Positions 16,267-25,053 of a stretch of DNA of 64,000 nt are shown here, piece after piece; position 1 is the stretch's first letter, and each line of letters starts with the position of its first letter. Made by a program: the position numbers and the translations under genes. The stretch covers positions 182,618-246,617 of the forward strand of contig NZ_GL891985.1 in the NCBI RefSeq assembly GCF_000213555.1. The letters are read 5' to 3'. The DNA comes from Dysgonomonas gadei ATCC BAA-286. Lineage in GTDB: Bacteria; Bacteroidota; Bacteroidia; Bacteroidales; Dysgonomonadaceae. The notes beneath the pieces were generated by a model that did not search any database, had not been told where the DNA came from, and saw nothing but the letters and a program-made list of their open reading frames with translations.

Positions 16267-16560
16267 TTAGATATTACTAAAAAAGTCTATACTCTCACCT
16301 TGTTTAAGGGTGATTATCGCTTTCTTGAAAGCTGAAGTTTTACCACTGATTACACCAGCTTTAGTGTAGCGGCTTTTACGTTTTCCGTCGTATTTGATTG
16401 TGTTCACTGACTCAACCGTTACGCCGTAAAGTTCTTCTATCGCTTTCTTAATCTCCACTTTGTTTGCATCTGGAGCAACACGAAAACCATAACGATTCGG
16501 GAATTTTTCCGAAATCGCAGTTTGTTTTTCTGTTAATATTGGTTTAATTATAATTCCCAT
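16267..16560 (-). CDS. rplW: 50S ribosomal protein L23
   Basis: Main docking protein for trigger factor and SRP at the tunnel exit. 97 aa. Begins MGIIIKPILTEKQT; the rRNA-binding loop includes DGKRKSRYTKAGVISGKTSAFKKA-type residues (about 59-82). Between rplD and rplB. Confidence 0.97.
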   Translation of the reverse strand: MGIIIKPILTEKQTAISEKFPNRYGFRVAPDANKVEIKKAIEELYGVTVESVNTIKYDGKRKSRYTKAGVISGKTSAFKKAIITLKQGESIDFFSNI

Positions 16561-16570
16561 AGTATCCTCC

Positions 16571-17200
16571 TTATGCTTTTAAAAGGTTATCTATAACAGC
16601 AACCGATGACTCAGCCAATACCAGACTTGAACAGTTAAGTATTGAGTAAGTATTTAAATCAGAAGCTTTTACAACTTTTACTCTTTCTAAATTACGAGCC
16701 GACAAATATACATTTTTATTTTGGTCTGGCAAAACTAGAAGTATCTTTTTATCAGCCACTTGCAAATTTTTAGTCAATGCTACGAAATCCTTTGTTTTCG
16801 GTGCATCGAAAGAGAAGTCTTCAACTATTACGATCTGGTTTCCTTTTGCTTTGGTAGCAAGAGCAGATTTACGTGCAAGCTGCTTTACTTTCTTATTTAA
16901 TTTGAAGCTGTAATCTCTTGGTTTTGGACCGAATACACGGGCACCTCCAACCAATACCGGAGAGTTGATATCACCACGACGTGCACCACCTCCACCTTTC
17001 TGGCGGATCAATTTGCGTGTACTTCCCGACATTTCACTTCTTTCTTTAGATTTGTGAGTTCCCTGACGTTGGTTTGCCAGGTATTGTTTCACATCTAACC
17101 AAAGAACGTGTTCGTTAGGTTCAATTCCATAAATAGCATCATTCAACGCTACTTTTTTACCGGTATCTTTACCGTTTTTATCTAATACACTCAGTTCCAT
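16571..17200 (-). CDS. rplD: 50S ribosomal protein L4
   Basis: Tunnel-lining assembly protein; in E. coli it also represses its own S10 operon. 209 aa. The extended tunnel loop is recognisable in RSEMSGSTRKLIRQKGGGGAR (about 54-74). Its first base position coincides with the end of rplC, so the two genes overlap by one base. Confidence 0.97.
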   Translation of the reverse strand: MELSVLDKNGKDTGKKVALNDAIYGIEPNEHVLWLDVKQYLANQRQGTHKSKERSEMSGSTRKLIRQKGGGGARRGDINSPVLVGGARVFGPKPRDYSFKLNKKVKQLARKSALATKAKGNQIVIVEDFSFDAPKTKDFVALTKNLQVADKKILLVLPDQNKNVYLSARNLERVKVVKASDLNTYSILNCSSLVLAESSVAVIDNLLKA

Positions 17201-17814
17201 TATTTCTCAATTATTACGATTGAACCTTTACTTCCCGGTACAGAGCCTTTAATCAACAAAAGATTGTGTTCCGGAATCACTTTAATTACTTCAAGGTTTT
17301 GGACAGTTGTGCGTACATTACCCATTTGTCCGCCCATTCTTGTTCCCTTAAATACCTTCGCAGGGTAAGAACAAGCACCGATAGAACCCGGAGCACGAAG
17401 ACGGTTGTGTTGTCCCAAAGTAGCTTGTCCTACCCCACCGAAATTGTGGCGTTTAACAACCCCCTGGAACCCTTTACCTTTCGATGTTCCGATAACATCT
17501 ACATACTGTGCATCTTCTAAGAAGTCTACAGTAAGTACATCGCCTAGTTTGCGACCTTCAATTCCTTTGAACTCGGCCAAGTGTCTTTGAGGTGCTACTC
17601 CAGCTTTTTTGAAATGTCCGGCTTGTGGCTTAGCTGTGTGCTTGTCTTTCTTTTCAACAAACCCTAGCTGTAAAGCTTCGTAACCGTCTTTCTCAACTGT
17701 TTTTACCTGAGTAACAACACAAGGACCCACTTCGATAACAGTGCATGGAATATTTTTTCCCTCGGCACTGAAAACGGATGTCATTCCGATTTTTTTTCCT
17801 AATAATCCTGGCAT
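17200..17814 (-). CDS. rplC: 50S ribosomal protein L3
   Basis: Early assembly protein reaching the peptidyl transferase centre. 204 aa. Begins MPGLLGKKIGMTSVF; the conserved loop near the catalytic centre reads HNRLRAPGSIGACSYPAKVFKG (about 137-158), followed by TRMGGQMGN. Second gene of the S10 segment. Confidence 0.98.
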   Translation of the reverse strand: MPGLLGKKIGMTSVFSAEGKNIPCTVIEVGPCVVTQVKTVEKDGYEALQLGFVEKKDKHTAKPQAGHFKKAGVAPQRHLAEFKGIEGRKLGDVLTVDFLEDAQYVDVIGTSKGKGFQGVVKRHNFGGVGQATLGQHNRLRAPGSIGACSYPAKVFKGTRMGGQMGNVRTTVQNLEVIKVIPEHNLLLIKGSVPGSKGSIVIIEK

Positions 17815-17852
17815 TTCTCTTAATTATTTATTTAAACTAGTATAAAAATTCA

Positions 17853-18158
17853 TCAAACTTTGATTTCAACTTCAACACCACTTGGCAACTCAAGTTTCAT
17901 TAGCGCATCTACTGTTTTAGCTGTAGAGCTGTAGATGTCGATCAATCTTTTATAAGAAGATAGTTCGAATTGCTCGCGAGACTTCTTGTTAACGAAAGTT
18001 GAACGGTTTACAGTAAAGATACGTTTGTGTGTTGGCAACGGAATTGGACCGCTTACTACTGCACCTGTTGCTTTTACTGTTTTAACGATTTTCTCGGCAG
18101 ACTTGTCTACCAGCATGTAATCGTAAGATTTTAGTTTAATTCTAATTTTTTGACTCAT
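17853..18158 (-). CDS. rpsJ: 30S ribosomal protein S10
   Basis: Small-subunit head protein that also partners NusB in antitermination. 101 aa. SQKIRIKLKSYDYMLVDKS and GPIPLPTHKRIFTVNRST are diagnostic; the loop around Val53-Asp57, changed in some tetracycline-class-resistant strains of other species, looks ordinary. 93 nt separate it from fusA; no tuf gene lies between. Confidence 0.98.
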   Translation of the reverse strand: MSQKIRIKLKSYDYMLVDKSAEKIVKTVKATGAVVSGPIPLPTHKRIFTVNRSTFVNKKSREQFELSSYKRLIDIYSSTAKTVDALMKLELPSGVEVEIKV

Positions 18159-18251
18159 TGTCTGTTTTTAATTAGTTATTCAAAAATTTATTATATAAAA
18201 TAGATTCAGACTGCGATTAAGAGTCATTTACTAACCGCAGCCTGTATTTTA

Positions 18252-20375
18252 TTATTTAATTAGATCGACACGTCCTTTAACATCGGTTAATACCTGGCGT
18301 GCAATCGATGGAGATACTACCTCGTAGTGAGAGAATGTCATTGCTGATGTTGCTCTACCTGATGTAATTGTTCTCAACGATGTTACATAACCAAACATTT
18401 CTGCCAAAGGCACTTTTGCTTTCACAATACGCGCACCCGAACGGCTCGATTCCATACCTTCCACTTGTCCGCGACGTTTGTTCAGGTCGGAAATTACATC
18501 ACCCATGCTTTCTTCCGGAGTAACAACTTCCAGTTTCATAATAGGCTCCTGCAATACCGGACTTGCTTTCTCACAAGCATTTTTGAATGCAAACTTAGCA
18601 GCAAGTTCGAATGACAACTGGTCAGAGTCCACTGTATGGTATGAACCATCTACAAGCACCACTTTCAGTTTATCAAGCGCATATCCTGCAAGTACACCAT
18701 TCTTCATTGCAGCAGCAAATCCTTTCTGTACAGAAGGGATAAATTCTTTAGGAACGTTACCACCCTTCACTTCATCGATGAATTGTAGTTCACCTTCGAA
18801 TCCTGCATCTGTAGGACCAACTTTAACAATAATATCGGCAAACTTACCACGACCTCCCGATTGTTTCTTATAAACTTCGCGAAGTTCCACTGTCTGGGAG
18901 ATTGCTTCTTTATAGGATACCTGTGGACGTCCCTGGTTACATTCCACCTTGAACTCACGTTTCAGACGGTCAATGATAATTTCCAAGTGAAGCTCACCCA
19001 TACCTTCGATGATTGTCTGACCTGAGTCTTCATCTGTATGCACACGGAATGTCGGATCCTCTTCTGACAGCTTAGCAAGACCATTAGAAAGCTTATCCAC
19101 ATCTTTTTGAGTGATAGGTTCGATTGCGATTCCGATAACCGGTTCAGGGAAGTCCATAGACTCCAGAACAATCGGATTATTTTCATCACACAATGTATCA
19201 CCTGTACGGATATCTTTAAATCCTACACCTGCGCCTATATCACCACAACCAATCACATCCTTAGGATTTTGTTTGTTTGAGTGCATCTGGAACAGACGGG
19301 AAATACGTTCTTTCTTCTCAGAACGGGTATTATATACATAAGAACCGGCAGCCAACTCTCCTGAATATACACGGAAGAAACACAAACGTCCTACAAACGG
19401 GTCAGTAGCGATCTTAAACGCTAAGGCACACATAGGTTCGTCCGGACTAGGGTGACGTACGATTGTATTTCCGTTTCTAGGATCTGTTCCTTCGATAGCT
19501 AATGTATCGATAGGGCTAGGAAGGAATTTACATACGCCGTCCAATAATGGTTGTACACCTTTGTTCTTAAATGAAGAACCGCAAAACATCGGGTTGATCT
19601 GCATAGAAAGAGTTCCGATACGAAGCGCTGCAAGTATTTCGTCTTCAGTAATAGAAGAAGGATCATCGAAGAATTTCTCCATCAATGTTTCATCACATTC
19701 AGCAGCTTTTTCCAGCATTTTTTCTCTCCACTCCTGAGCTTCAGCCAAGTACTCTGCCGGAATTTCATCCAGTTCGTAGTCAGCACCCATAGTTTCGTCG
19801 TGCCAGTACATCGCCTTCATTTTCACTAAGTCGACGATTCCTTTGAAGTTTTCTTCTGCACCGATAGGTATCTGTACCGGACATGGATTTCCGTTCAGCA
19901 TTTCTTTTATCTGGCGAACTACTTCAAAAAAGTCTGCACCTGAACGGTCCATCTTGTTCACATAACACATACGAGGCACATCGTATTTGTCAGCCTGACG
20001 CCACACTGTTTCCGATTGAGGCTCTACCCCACTTACTGCATCGTAAGCAGCGATAGCTCCGTCAAGGATACGAAGCGAGCGTTCTACCTCTACTGTAAAG
20101 TCAACGTGTCCGGGAGTATCTATAAGGTTAATTTTAAATACCTCATTATTATATTTCCAGCTCGCTGTAGTAGCAGCAGATGTGATAGTGATACCACGCT
20201 CCTGTTCTTGCTCCATCCAGTCCATAGTGGCAGCGCCATCATGTACCTCACCGATCTTATGAGTAAGACCTGTGTAGAACAAAATACGTTCGGAGGTAGT
20301 GGTTTTACCGGCATCAATGTGAGCCATGATGCCTATATTTCTTGTATTTCTTAAATTGTCGATAATTTTTGCCAT
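18252..20375 (-). CDS. fusA: Elongation factor G
   Basis: Translocation GTPase. 707 aa. The G-domain motifs are visible: G1 AHIDAGKTT (19-27), G3 DTPGH and G4 NKMD. Switch I region includes QERGITITSAATT. Domain IV carries the conserved loop near SYKEAI...GGRGKFAD. It is the third gene of the str segment, followed directly by rpsJ, so the usual tuf gene must be elsewhere. Confidence 0.98.
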   Translation of the reverse strand: MAKIIDNLRNTRNIGIMAHIDAGKTTTSERILFYTGLTHKIGEVHDGAATMDWMEQEQERGITITSAATTASWKYNNEVFKINLIDTPGHVDFTVEVERSLRILDGAIAAYDAVSGVEPQSETVWRQADKYDVPRMCYVNKMDRSGADFFEVVRQIKEMLNGNPCPVQIPIGAEENFKGIVDLVKMKAMYWHDETMGADYELDEIPAEYLAEAQEWREKMLEKAAECDETLMEKFFDDPSSITEDEILAALRIGTLSMQINPMFCGSSFKNKGVQPLLDGVCKFLPSPIDTLAIEGTDPRNGNTIVRHPSPDEPMCALAFKIATDPFVGRLCFFRVYSGELAAGSYVYNTRSEKKERISRLFQMHSNKQNPKDVIGCGDIGAGVGFKDIRTGDTLCDENNPIVLESMDFPEPVIGIAIEPITQKDVDKLSNGLAKLSEEDPTFRVHTDEDSGQTIIEGMGELHLEIIIDRLKREFKVECNQGRPQVSYKEAISQTVELREVYKKQSGGRGKFADIIVKVGPTDAGFEGELQFIDEVKGGNVPKEFIPSVQKGFAAAMKNGVLAGYALDKLKVVLVDGSYHTVDSDQLSFELAAKFAFKNACEKASPVLQEPIMKLEVVTPEESMGDVISDLNKRRGQVEGMESSRSGARIVKAKVPLAEMFGYVTSLRTITSGRATSAMTFSHYEVVSPSIARQVLTDVKGRVDLIK

Positions 20376-20399
20376 CGGTTTATAGCTCTTTCCTTTTTG

Positions 20400-20876
20400 T
20401 TAAAATCTGAAATGAGCGAAAGCACGGTTAGCCTCAGCCATTTTGTGCATATCCTCTTTTCTTTTATATGCGCCTCCTTGGCCATTGAATGCATCTGTAA
20501 TTTCAGCGCCTAATTTATCGGCCATAGTCTTCCCGCCTCTCTTGCGAGCATACAGGATAAGATTTTTCATACAGATTGATTCTTTGCGGTCAGGGCGAAT
20601 TTCGGTAGGAACCTGAAATGTTGCACCACCTACACGGCGAGACTTCACTTCTACTTGCGGAGTTACATTATCTAATGCTGCTTTCCATATCTCAAGAGCA
20701 GACTTTTCTTCGTTTGGTAATTTTTTCTTTACAATTTCTAATGCTGTATAGAAAATATCGAACGCAGTCGATTTTTTACCATCGTACATCAAGTGGTTAA
20801 CAAACTTTGTAACCTTTACATCACCGAAAACAGGATCCGGAAGGATCTGTCTTTTCTTTGGTTTTGCCTTTCTCAT
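20400..20876 (-). CDS. rpsG: 30S ribosomal protein S7
   Basis: Primary 16S rRNA-binding protein of the head and, in E. coli, translational repressor of the str operon by binding the rpsL-rpsG spacer. 158 aa. Begins MRKAKPKKRQILPDPVFGD; contains VKSRRVGGATFQVPTEIRPDR-type residues (about 76-96). Preceded by a 163-nt spacer with a strong hairpin. Confidence 0.98.
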   Translation of the reverse strand: MRKAKPKKRQILPDPVFGDVKVTKFVNHLMYDGKKSTAFDIFYTALEIVKKKLPNEEKSALEIWKAALDNVTPQVEVKSRRVGGATFQVPTEIRPDRKESICMKNLILYARKRGGKTMADKLGAEITDAFNGQGGAYKRKEDMHKMAEANRAFAHFRF

Positions 20877-20931
20877 TGTTTACTTAAAAAATTTTGTTTT
20901 TGTTTTTGGTTGCCAATTTTCTGATGTCTTC

Positions 20932-20951
20932 AACGGTTCCGCCGAACCATT
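20932..20951 (-). promoter_or_regulatory. Hairpin in the rpsL-rpsG spacer (possible S7 site)
   Basis: On the mRNA, AAUGGUUC (20951-20944) pairs with GAACCGUU (20939-20932) around a GGCG loop: an 8-bp stem with one G-U pair. It lies about 55 nt before the rpsG start in a 163-nt spacer. In E. coli S7 binds the equivalent spacer, but no sequence homology to that site is claimed here; the role is inferred from position. Confidence 0.4.
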
Positions 20952-21039
20952 TACTCAACCCATGTATAGCCTATCCAATAAACTTAAACCGTTTTAATAC
21001 TTAATTAAAAATCTCGGTTAAAGGGATTGCCTCAAGGGA

Positions 21040-21462
21040 TTATTTTTTCTTACCCCCTTTAGCTGGTGCACCTTTAGCTGGCGCTGCTCCCGGTTTAGGA
21101 CGTTTTGCTCCGTACTTAGAGCGACGTTGTGTACGACCGTTAACACCGGCTGTATCCAATGTTCCGCGAACAATGTGATAACGAACACCCGGAAGGTCTT
21201 TCACACGGCCACCTCTAACAAGTACAATCGAGTGCTCCTGCAAGTTATGTCCTTCTCCAGGAATATAAGCATTCACCTCTTTTGTGTTTGTTAAGCGCAC
21301 ACGTGCCACTTTACGCATCGCTGAGTTAGGTTTCTTAGGAGTAGTTGTGTACACGCGAATACAAACACCTCTGCGTTGAGGGCAAGAATCCAATGCACGG
21401 GATTTACTCTTTTCAACCAAAACAGTACGTCCTTTTCTTACTAATTGTTGAATCGTAGGCAT
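21040..21462 (-). CDS. rpsL: 30S ribosomal protein S12
   Basis: Decoding-centre protein, first gene of the cluster. 140 aa, with a short Lys/Ala/Pro-rich tail (residues about 124-140) beyond the 124-aa E. coli length. The streptomycin-relevant lysines are intact in TTPKKPNSAMRK and RGGRVKDLPGVRYH, so no resistance substitution is seen. Confidence 0.98.
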   Translation of the reverse strand: MPTIQQLVRKGRTVLVEKSKSRALDSCPQRRGVCIRVYTTTPKKPNSAMRKVARVRLTNTKEVNAYIPGEGHNLQEHSIVLVRGGRVKDLPGVRYHIVRGTLDTAGVNGRTQRRSKYGAKRPKPGAAPAKGAPAKGGKKK

Positions 21463-21604
21463 CTTGTTTTAATCTTTAGAACTTTAAATTCAATTTTTAT
21501 TATACATTTTACTTTATCGAACAACACAATAAACAGAAGCTATTTCAATGACAATCAAATATTTGCCACCAAAACAAGCCTCTTTTCATGCTTTATTCGG
21601 GTTG

Positions 21605-21636
21605 CAAATGTAGACATAATCAGCAAGATACACAAA
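21605..21636 (-). promoter_or_regulatory. Bacteroidetes-type promoter for the rpsL-to-rplQ cluster
   Basis: On the minus strand TTTG (21636-21633) is followed after 20 nt by TACATTTG (21612-21605), matching the Bacteroidetes consensus TTTG/TANNTTTG. Predicted start of transcription is near 21598, giving a leader of about 135 nt before rpsL. No other comparably good match was found in the gap. Confidence 0.75.
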
Positions 21637-21750
21637 TAATTACAAAAAAAAATAAGAAAAAGCGAATGAATAAACTTATTAGGTTCAGCGGATTAGTTAT
21701 TACCTGCTTAATTCATTTCCGTTCCGATTATTTAATCAAATTCATTCATC

Positions 21751-21786
21751 AAAAAGAGCAGGAAAGATTTTGATCTTTCCTGCTCC
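21751..21786 (-). terminator. Terminator of the FadL-like porin gene
   Basis: A 13-bp perfect stem, GAGCAGGAAAGAT (21756-21768) with ATCTTTCCTGCTC (21773-21785), and a 4-nt loop. On the minus strand it is followed by TTTTT. It lies 37 bp beyond the stop codon of the porin gene. Confidence 0.92.
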
Positions 21787-21822
21787 TATACTATTAATTA
21801 TATAATTTGTATACGGTCTACC

Positions 21823-23316
21823 TTAAAACGAAATATCCACTCCCGCAGCAAACACCTTATTGGTACGAGAGAATATATCTTTACCCGGAACCGGAGTCTG
21901 GTCTGCAGGGATTACATTGTTATAATTATCCCAATTTTTCTCATAATCAGAGTATGTAGTCCAGAAATAACCGACATTAATCTTTACGTTTTTAGCTACA
22001 TTTACCGCACCACCTAAACCAATAGAATAGGAGTTACAAGAAAAGCTCAGGTCTGTCTGGTATCCGTCAGTTACACCATAACGGGTTATTTGTCCTCCGG
22101 CACTAACAAGAAACATGCGATCTATCTGATACTCAATACCAGCAAGATATTCATTTGTCCCTCCATTAATAAAGTTTTGCTTTTCAATTTTTTCCGACGT
22201 ATTTGCAGGATTTGTAACTGTTGCCATGCCTGCATCCGAATCGAAGAAATGGTGATAACCCACACTCGCCAACAACTTCGGTGTTATCTGATACGAAACC
22301 CCTACTGTATATAGCGCAGGTATGTCATGAGCTGTATTTACCCCATCCTTAAACTGTCCGGTATCATCACGTTTTGTTTTATTCTCTACATTAAGCGCAG
22401 TTTTGAACTCATACTTCATACCAATATTCAGATTCTTATAGTTGAAGTTAAATCCTAATATCGGGGATATTCCCCAACCCGACTGAGAAGATTCAAGATA
22501 CATATCGGAAGTCTTCGTAGCAAGACCTTCCAACGTTGGTTTATACTGCGCCGGAAGGGCAGGATTCTGTGCCAGTCCTTCAAAATAATCGGGAGCAGAA
22601 ACCATTGTACCTGTACCCAAAGCCGGAACATTAGACGTAGGATTTATCATGATATTCCTCAAATGTCCTTCATATTTATTATTCACAATATTAAGGCGGA
22701 AACCTGCATATGCAGAAAACATATCGTTTATTTCGTAAGAGCCTCCGATTTGCGCGCCATATATAAATGACGAACCTCTCATATATGCATCCACGGAATA
22801 CTGATTTGCTGTCAATGTAGCACCTGGCATTGCCTGTCCTACCAATGCCCCTAACTTAGTAACCGTTCCGGGCAGTACGGCCAGCTGCGCTTCGAAAGAA
22901 GGAAGGCCTCTATCGAATGTAGCCTTACCACCGCCTCCTGTAACCGCGATATTTCCGGAAAGCACCCATTTACCTGTTTTATAGGCGGCCTGCAAACTTG
23001 GAATGATAGGCGCTGATGCTGTTCCTTCAAATTCTTTTGTTGCGCTGCCGCCAAAACCGGCGAAAGGTGCAAAAGTAGAAGTGATAGTTCTGGTCTGAAA
23101 AGCACTTTGATTAGTAAATGAAAAATGGAATCCGTCATTTAGTTTCACCAAACCAGCAGGATTTGTATATGCAGCATCAATCTGAAGTGATGCATCACGG
23201 GCAACCATTCTGATAAAGTGGGCACTTTGATTGGTATTAGTCAATATACCTCCTGCAAAAATAAAAGAGGCCTGACATAGAGATAAAATGGTTATCAGTA
23301 GAGATTTCTTATTCAT
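21823..23316 (-). CDS. FadL/OmpP1-family outer-membrane channel
   Basis: 497-aa outer-membrane beta-barrel of the FadL/TodX/OmpP1 family, which admits hydrophobic compounds such as fatty acids. A signal peptide (about residues 1-21, MNKKSLLITILSLCQASFIFA) precedes the family N-terminus with the conserved AAYTNPAGLVKL motif, the NPAG hatch-domain signature. Alternating amphipathic strands run to the terminal aromatic residue (ISF). It is monocistronic between its own terminator and a divergent promoter region. The substrate cannot be told from sequence. Confidence 0.9.
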   Translation of the reverse strand: MNKKSLLITILSLCQASFIFAGGILTNTNQSAHFIRMVARDASLQIDAAYTNPAGLVKLNDGFHFSFTNQSAFQTRTITSTFAPFAGFGGSATKEFEGTASAPIIPSLQAAYKTGKWVLSGNIAVTGGGGKATFDRGLPSFEAQLAVLPGTVTKLGALVGQAMPGATLTANQYSVDAYMRGSSFIYGAQIGGSYEINDMFSAYAGFRLNIVNNKYEGHLRNIMINPTSNVPALGTGTMVSAPDYFEGLAQNPALPAQYKPTLEGLATKTSDMYLESSQSGWGISPILGFNFNYKNLNIGMKYEFKTALNVENKTKRDDTGQFKDGVNTAHDIPALYTVGVSYQITPKLLASVGYHHFFDSDAGMATVTNPANTSEKIEKQNFINGGTNEYLAGIEYQIDRMFLVSAGGQITRYGVTDGYQTDLSFSCNSYSIGLGGAVNVAKNVKINVGYFWTTYSDYEKNWDNYNNVIPADQTPVPGKDIFSRTNKVFAAGVDISF

Positions 23317-23471
23317 TATTAATAAAATTAGTTAAATGAGGGGACAAAGATATGAGTATTATATTAGTTTCAAAAGAAACTACGTTAAAAATACGACTTT
23401 ATCTTACTGATAATCAAATATTTGTTGTCTATGCAACTATATTGAATATCTAATATCTTGACTCAATAACA

Positions 23472-23500
23472 TTTACATTCAAGAAAAAAATGTACCTTTG
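23472..23500 (+). promoter_or_regulatory. Probable promoter upstream of the leader ORF and MFS exporter
   Basis: TACCTTTG (23493-23500) is an exact TANNTTTG -7 box. The upstream element is weaker: TTTA at 23472-23475, 17 nt away. Transcription would begin near 23506, about 16 nt before the leader ORF and 195 nt before the exporter gene. Confidence 0.55.
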
Positions 23501-23521
23501 CAACACTAAAAAAATACTACA

Positions 23522-23560
23522 ATGAGACTCATACGTCTTTTCACCATTCTCTATCACTGA
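23522..23560 (+). CDS. Putative 12-aa leader peptide (MRLIRLFTILYH)
   Basis: The ORF begins 22 nt after the -7 box, inside the palindrome ATGAG-A-CTCAT. Its stop codon is the first triplet of the hairpin TGAGG (23558-23562) / CCTCA (23567-23571). The start region AATGAG (23521-23526) can instead pair with CTCATT (23568-23573), so the two pairings compete. Short leader peptides control many antibiotic exporters. It begins Met-Arg-Leu, as in the known macrolide-stalling MRLR-type leaders, but lacks the exact Arg-x-Arg spacing. Expression is inferred, not shown. Confidence 0.45.
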   Translation: MRLIRLFTILYH

Positions 23561-23701
23561 GGGACTCCTCATTCCTCGCAATCCTTAATTTTAATTAAGG
23601 CAAAATCCATTTTCACATACATTTGTTTAATATACAACAAATCACAGACACACACTGGTTTGTTTAACACACAGCTCTTTCTATCAGAGTAAATTACATT
23701 T
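23561..23701 (+). promoter_or_regulatory. Structured leader with mutually exclusive hairpins before the MFS gene
   Basis: Downstream of the leader ORF are CCTTAAT/ATTAAGG (23583-23600) and then three segments: ATTTGTT (23621-23627), AACAAAT (23636-23642) and a second TTTGTT (23659-23664). Segment 2 can pair with 1 (7 bp) or 3 (6 bp). There is no T-run terminator, so translational control is more plausible than transcription attenuation. The function is inferred. Confidence 0.4.
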
Positions 23702-24928
23702 ATGAATAATTGGAAAAGAACATTCATTATCATATGGTCGGGACAATTTTTCTCTACACTGACCAGTTCTATAGTAGGCTTCGCAGTCGTATTCTGGCTT
23801 AGTATAAAAACAGGTTCGCCCGAAGTCCTGGCCTCTGCCATGATTGCCGTGCTGCTCCCTTTCATTATCCTCGGCTTGTTCACAGGGGTATATGTAGACC
23901 GCTGGGACAGAAAACGCACAATGATACTAGCAGATAGCTTCGTCGCTCTCTGTTCGGCAGCATTAGGTCTCCTTTTTTATTTGGAAATGACCCCGTTGTG
24001 GCTCATCTATCTTCTGCTGGCATTACGCTCGGCAGGAAGCGCATTCCACATGCCTGCCATGCAGGCATCCGTTCCGTTGTTGGCTCCCGAAAGCGAGTTG
24101 ATGCGCATTGCTGGGATAAATCAGATGATACAGTCTATCAGCAATATTGCAGGCCCGGCACTGGGGGCTGTACTTATATCATTCCTTAGCATGACTTATG
24201 TAATGATGTTCGACGTCTTGGGCGCAGCAATAGCCTGTATATCGCTTCTATTCGTAAAGATACCGAATCCTGAAAAGAAAGAAGACATCGATCCTAATGT
24301 ATGGCTGGAAGTGAAAGAGGGAATCAGACACCTGTTCATGAACAGGGGAATCACCTATCTTATGGTTTCGGTAATAGGAATTACATTCTTTATAGTACCT
24401 ATCGCCGCTCTTTATCCATTAATGACAACGAGTTACTTCGGTGGAAATGCCTACCAGATGGGACTGGTAGAAACAGCATGGGGTATCGGCATGCTGATAG
24501 GGGGAGCAGTTCTCAGCCTCAAATTTATGAAGACCGCAAATAAGGTTTTAAGTATGAACATTGTAGCTATGGGGCTGGGTATAACATACTGGGCTATGGG
24601 TATATTGCCTACATCAGGCTTTGCCTTATTTGTCGTACTAACTGCCCTCAGCGGGATAGCAGGCTCCATATACTGGAGTTCCTTTACGGTAATCCTGCAA
24701 ACTAAAATAGATCCGGCCGCACTGGGTCGTGTATTTTCCATATACGATAGCATAAGCCTGCTGCCAACGATACCGGGATTACTTGCCACCGGATTTATTG
24801 CTGAAAGAATAGGGTTACTCAATGCGTTTATCATAGCAGGAGTGGCAACACTTGCCATAGGTGCAATTGCCAGCTTCGTTCCGGCGATAAAAAGGTTAGG
24901 CTACACCACAAGGGGAGTAAAAGAATGA
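23702..24928 (+). CDS. MFS exporter of the macrolide-efflux (Mef-like, DHA3) type
   Basis: 408-aa inner-membrane protein with about 12 hydrophobic segments. It follows the Mef pattern: NNWKRTFIIIWSGQFFS at the start, VYVDRWDRKRTMILAD in the first cytoplasmic loop, ALRSAGSAFHMPAMQASVPLL, and the ALGRVFSIYDSISLLP segment late in the protein. By family it is a proton-driven drug exporter; whether it exports macrolides is not shown. No ABC-F partner gene follows. The leader structures suggest induced expression. Confidence 0.85.
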   Translation: MNNWKRTFIIIWSGQFFSTLTSSIVGFAVVFWLSIKTGSPEVLASAMIAVLLPFIILGLFTGVYVDRWDRKRTMILADSFVALCSAALGLLFYLEMTPLWLIYLLLALRSAGSAFHMPAMQASVPLLAPESELMRIAGINQMIQSISNIAGPALGAVLISFLSMTYVMMFDVLGAAIACISLLFVKIPNPEKKEDIDPNVWLEVKEGIRHLFMNRGITYLMVSVIGITFFIVPIAALYPLMTTSYFGGNAYQMGLVETAWGIGMLIGGAVLSLKFMKTANKVLSMNIVAMGLGITYWAMGILPTSGFALFVVLTALSGIAGSIYWSSFTVILQTKIDPAALGRVFSIYDSISLLPTIPGLLATGFIAERIGLLNAFIIAGVATLAIGAIASFVPAIKRLGYTTRGVKE

Positions 24929-25053
24929 ATCCGTTAAATTAACGTAATTAAATAGCCCCTTTAACCGAATCATAAAACTAATAGCCGAAAGTAAATGTTG
25001 TAATTGAATACAAAGGTTTACTTCACATAATTAACCCCTTAATTATATTGGCT

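Noticed and set aside
18159..18251. Missing tuf between fusA and rpsJ as a deletion
   Set aside because: The spacer is short and clean; many Bacteroidetes carry tuf elsewhere, so absence is not treated as an anomaly.
25048..25053. TTG start two codons before the hydrolase ATG
   Set aside because: ATG at 25054 is adjacent and normal; nothing favours the TTG.
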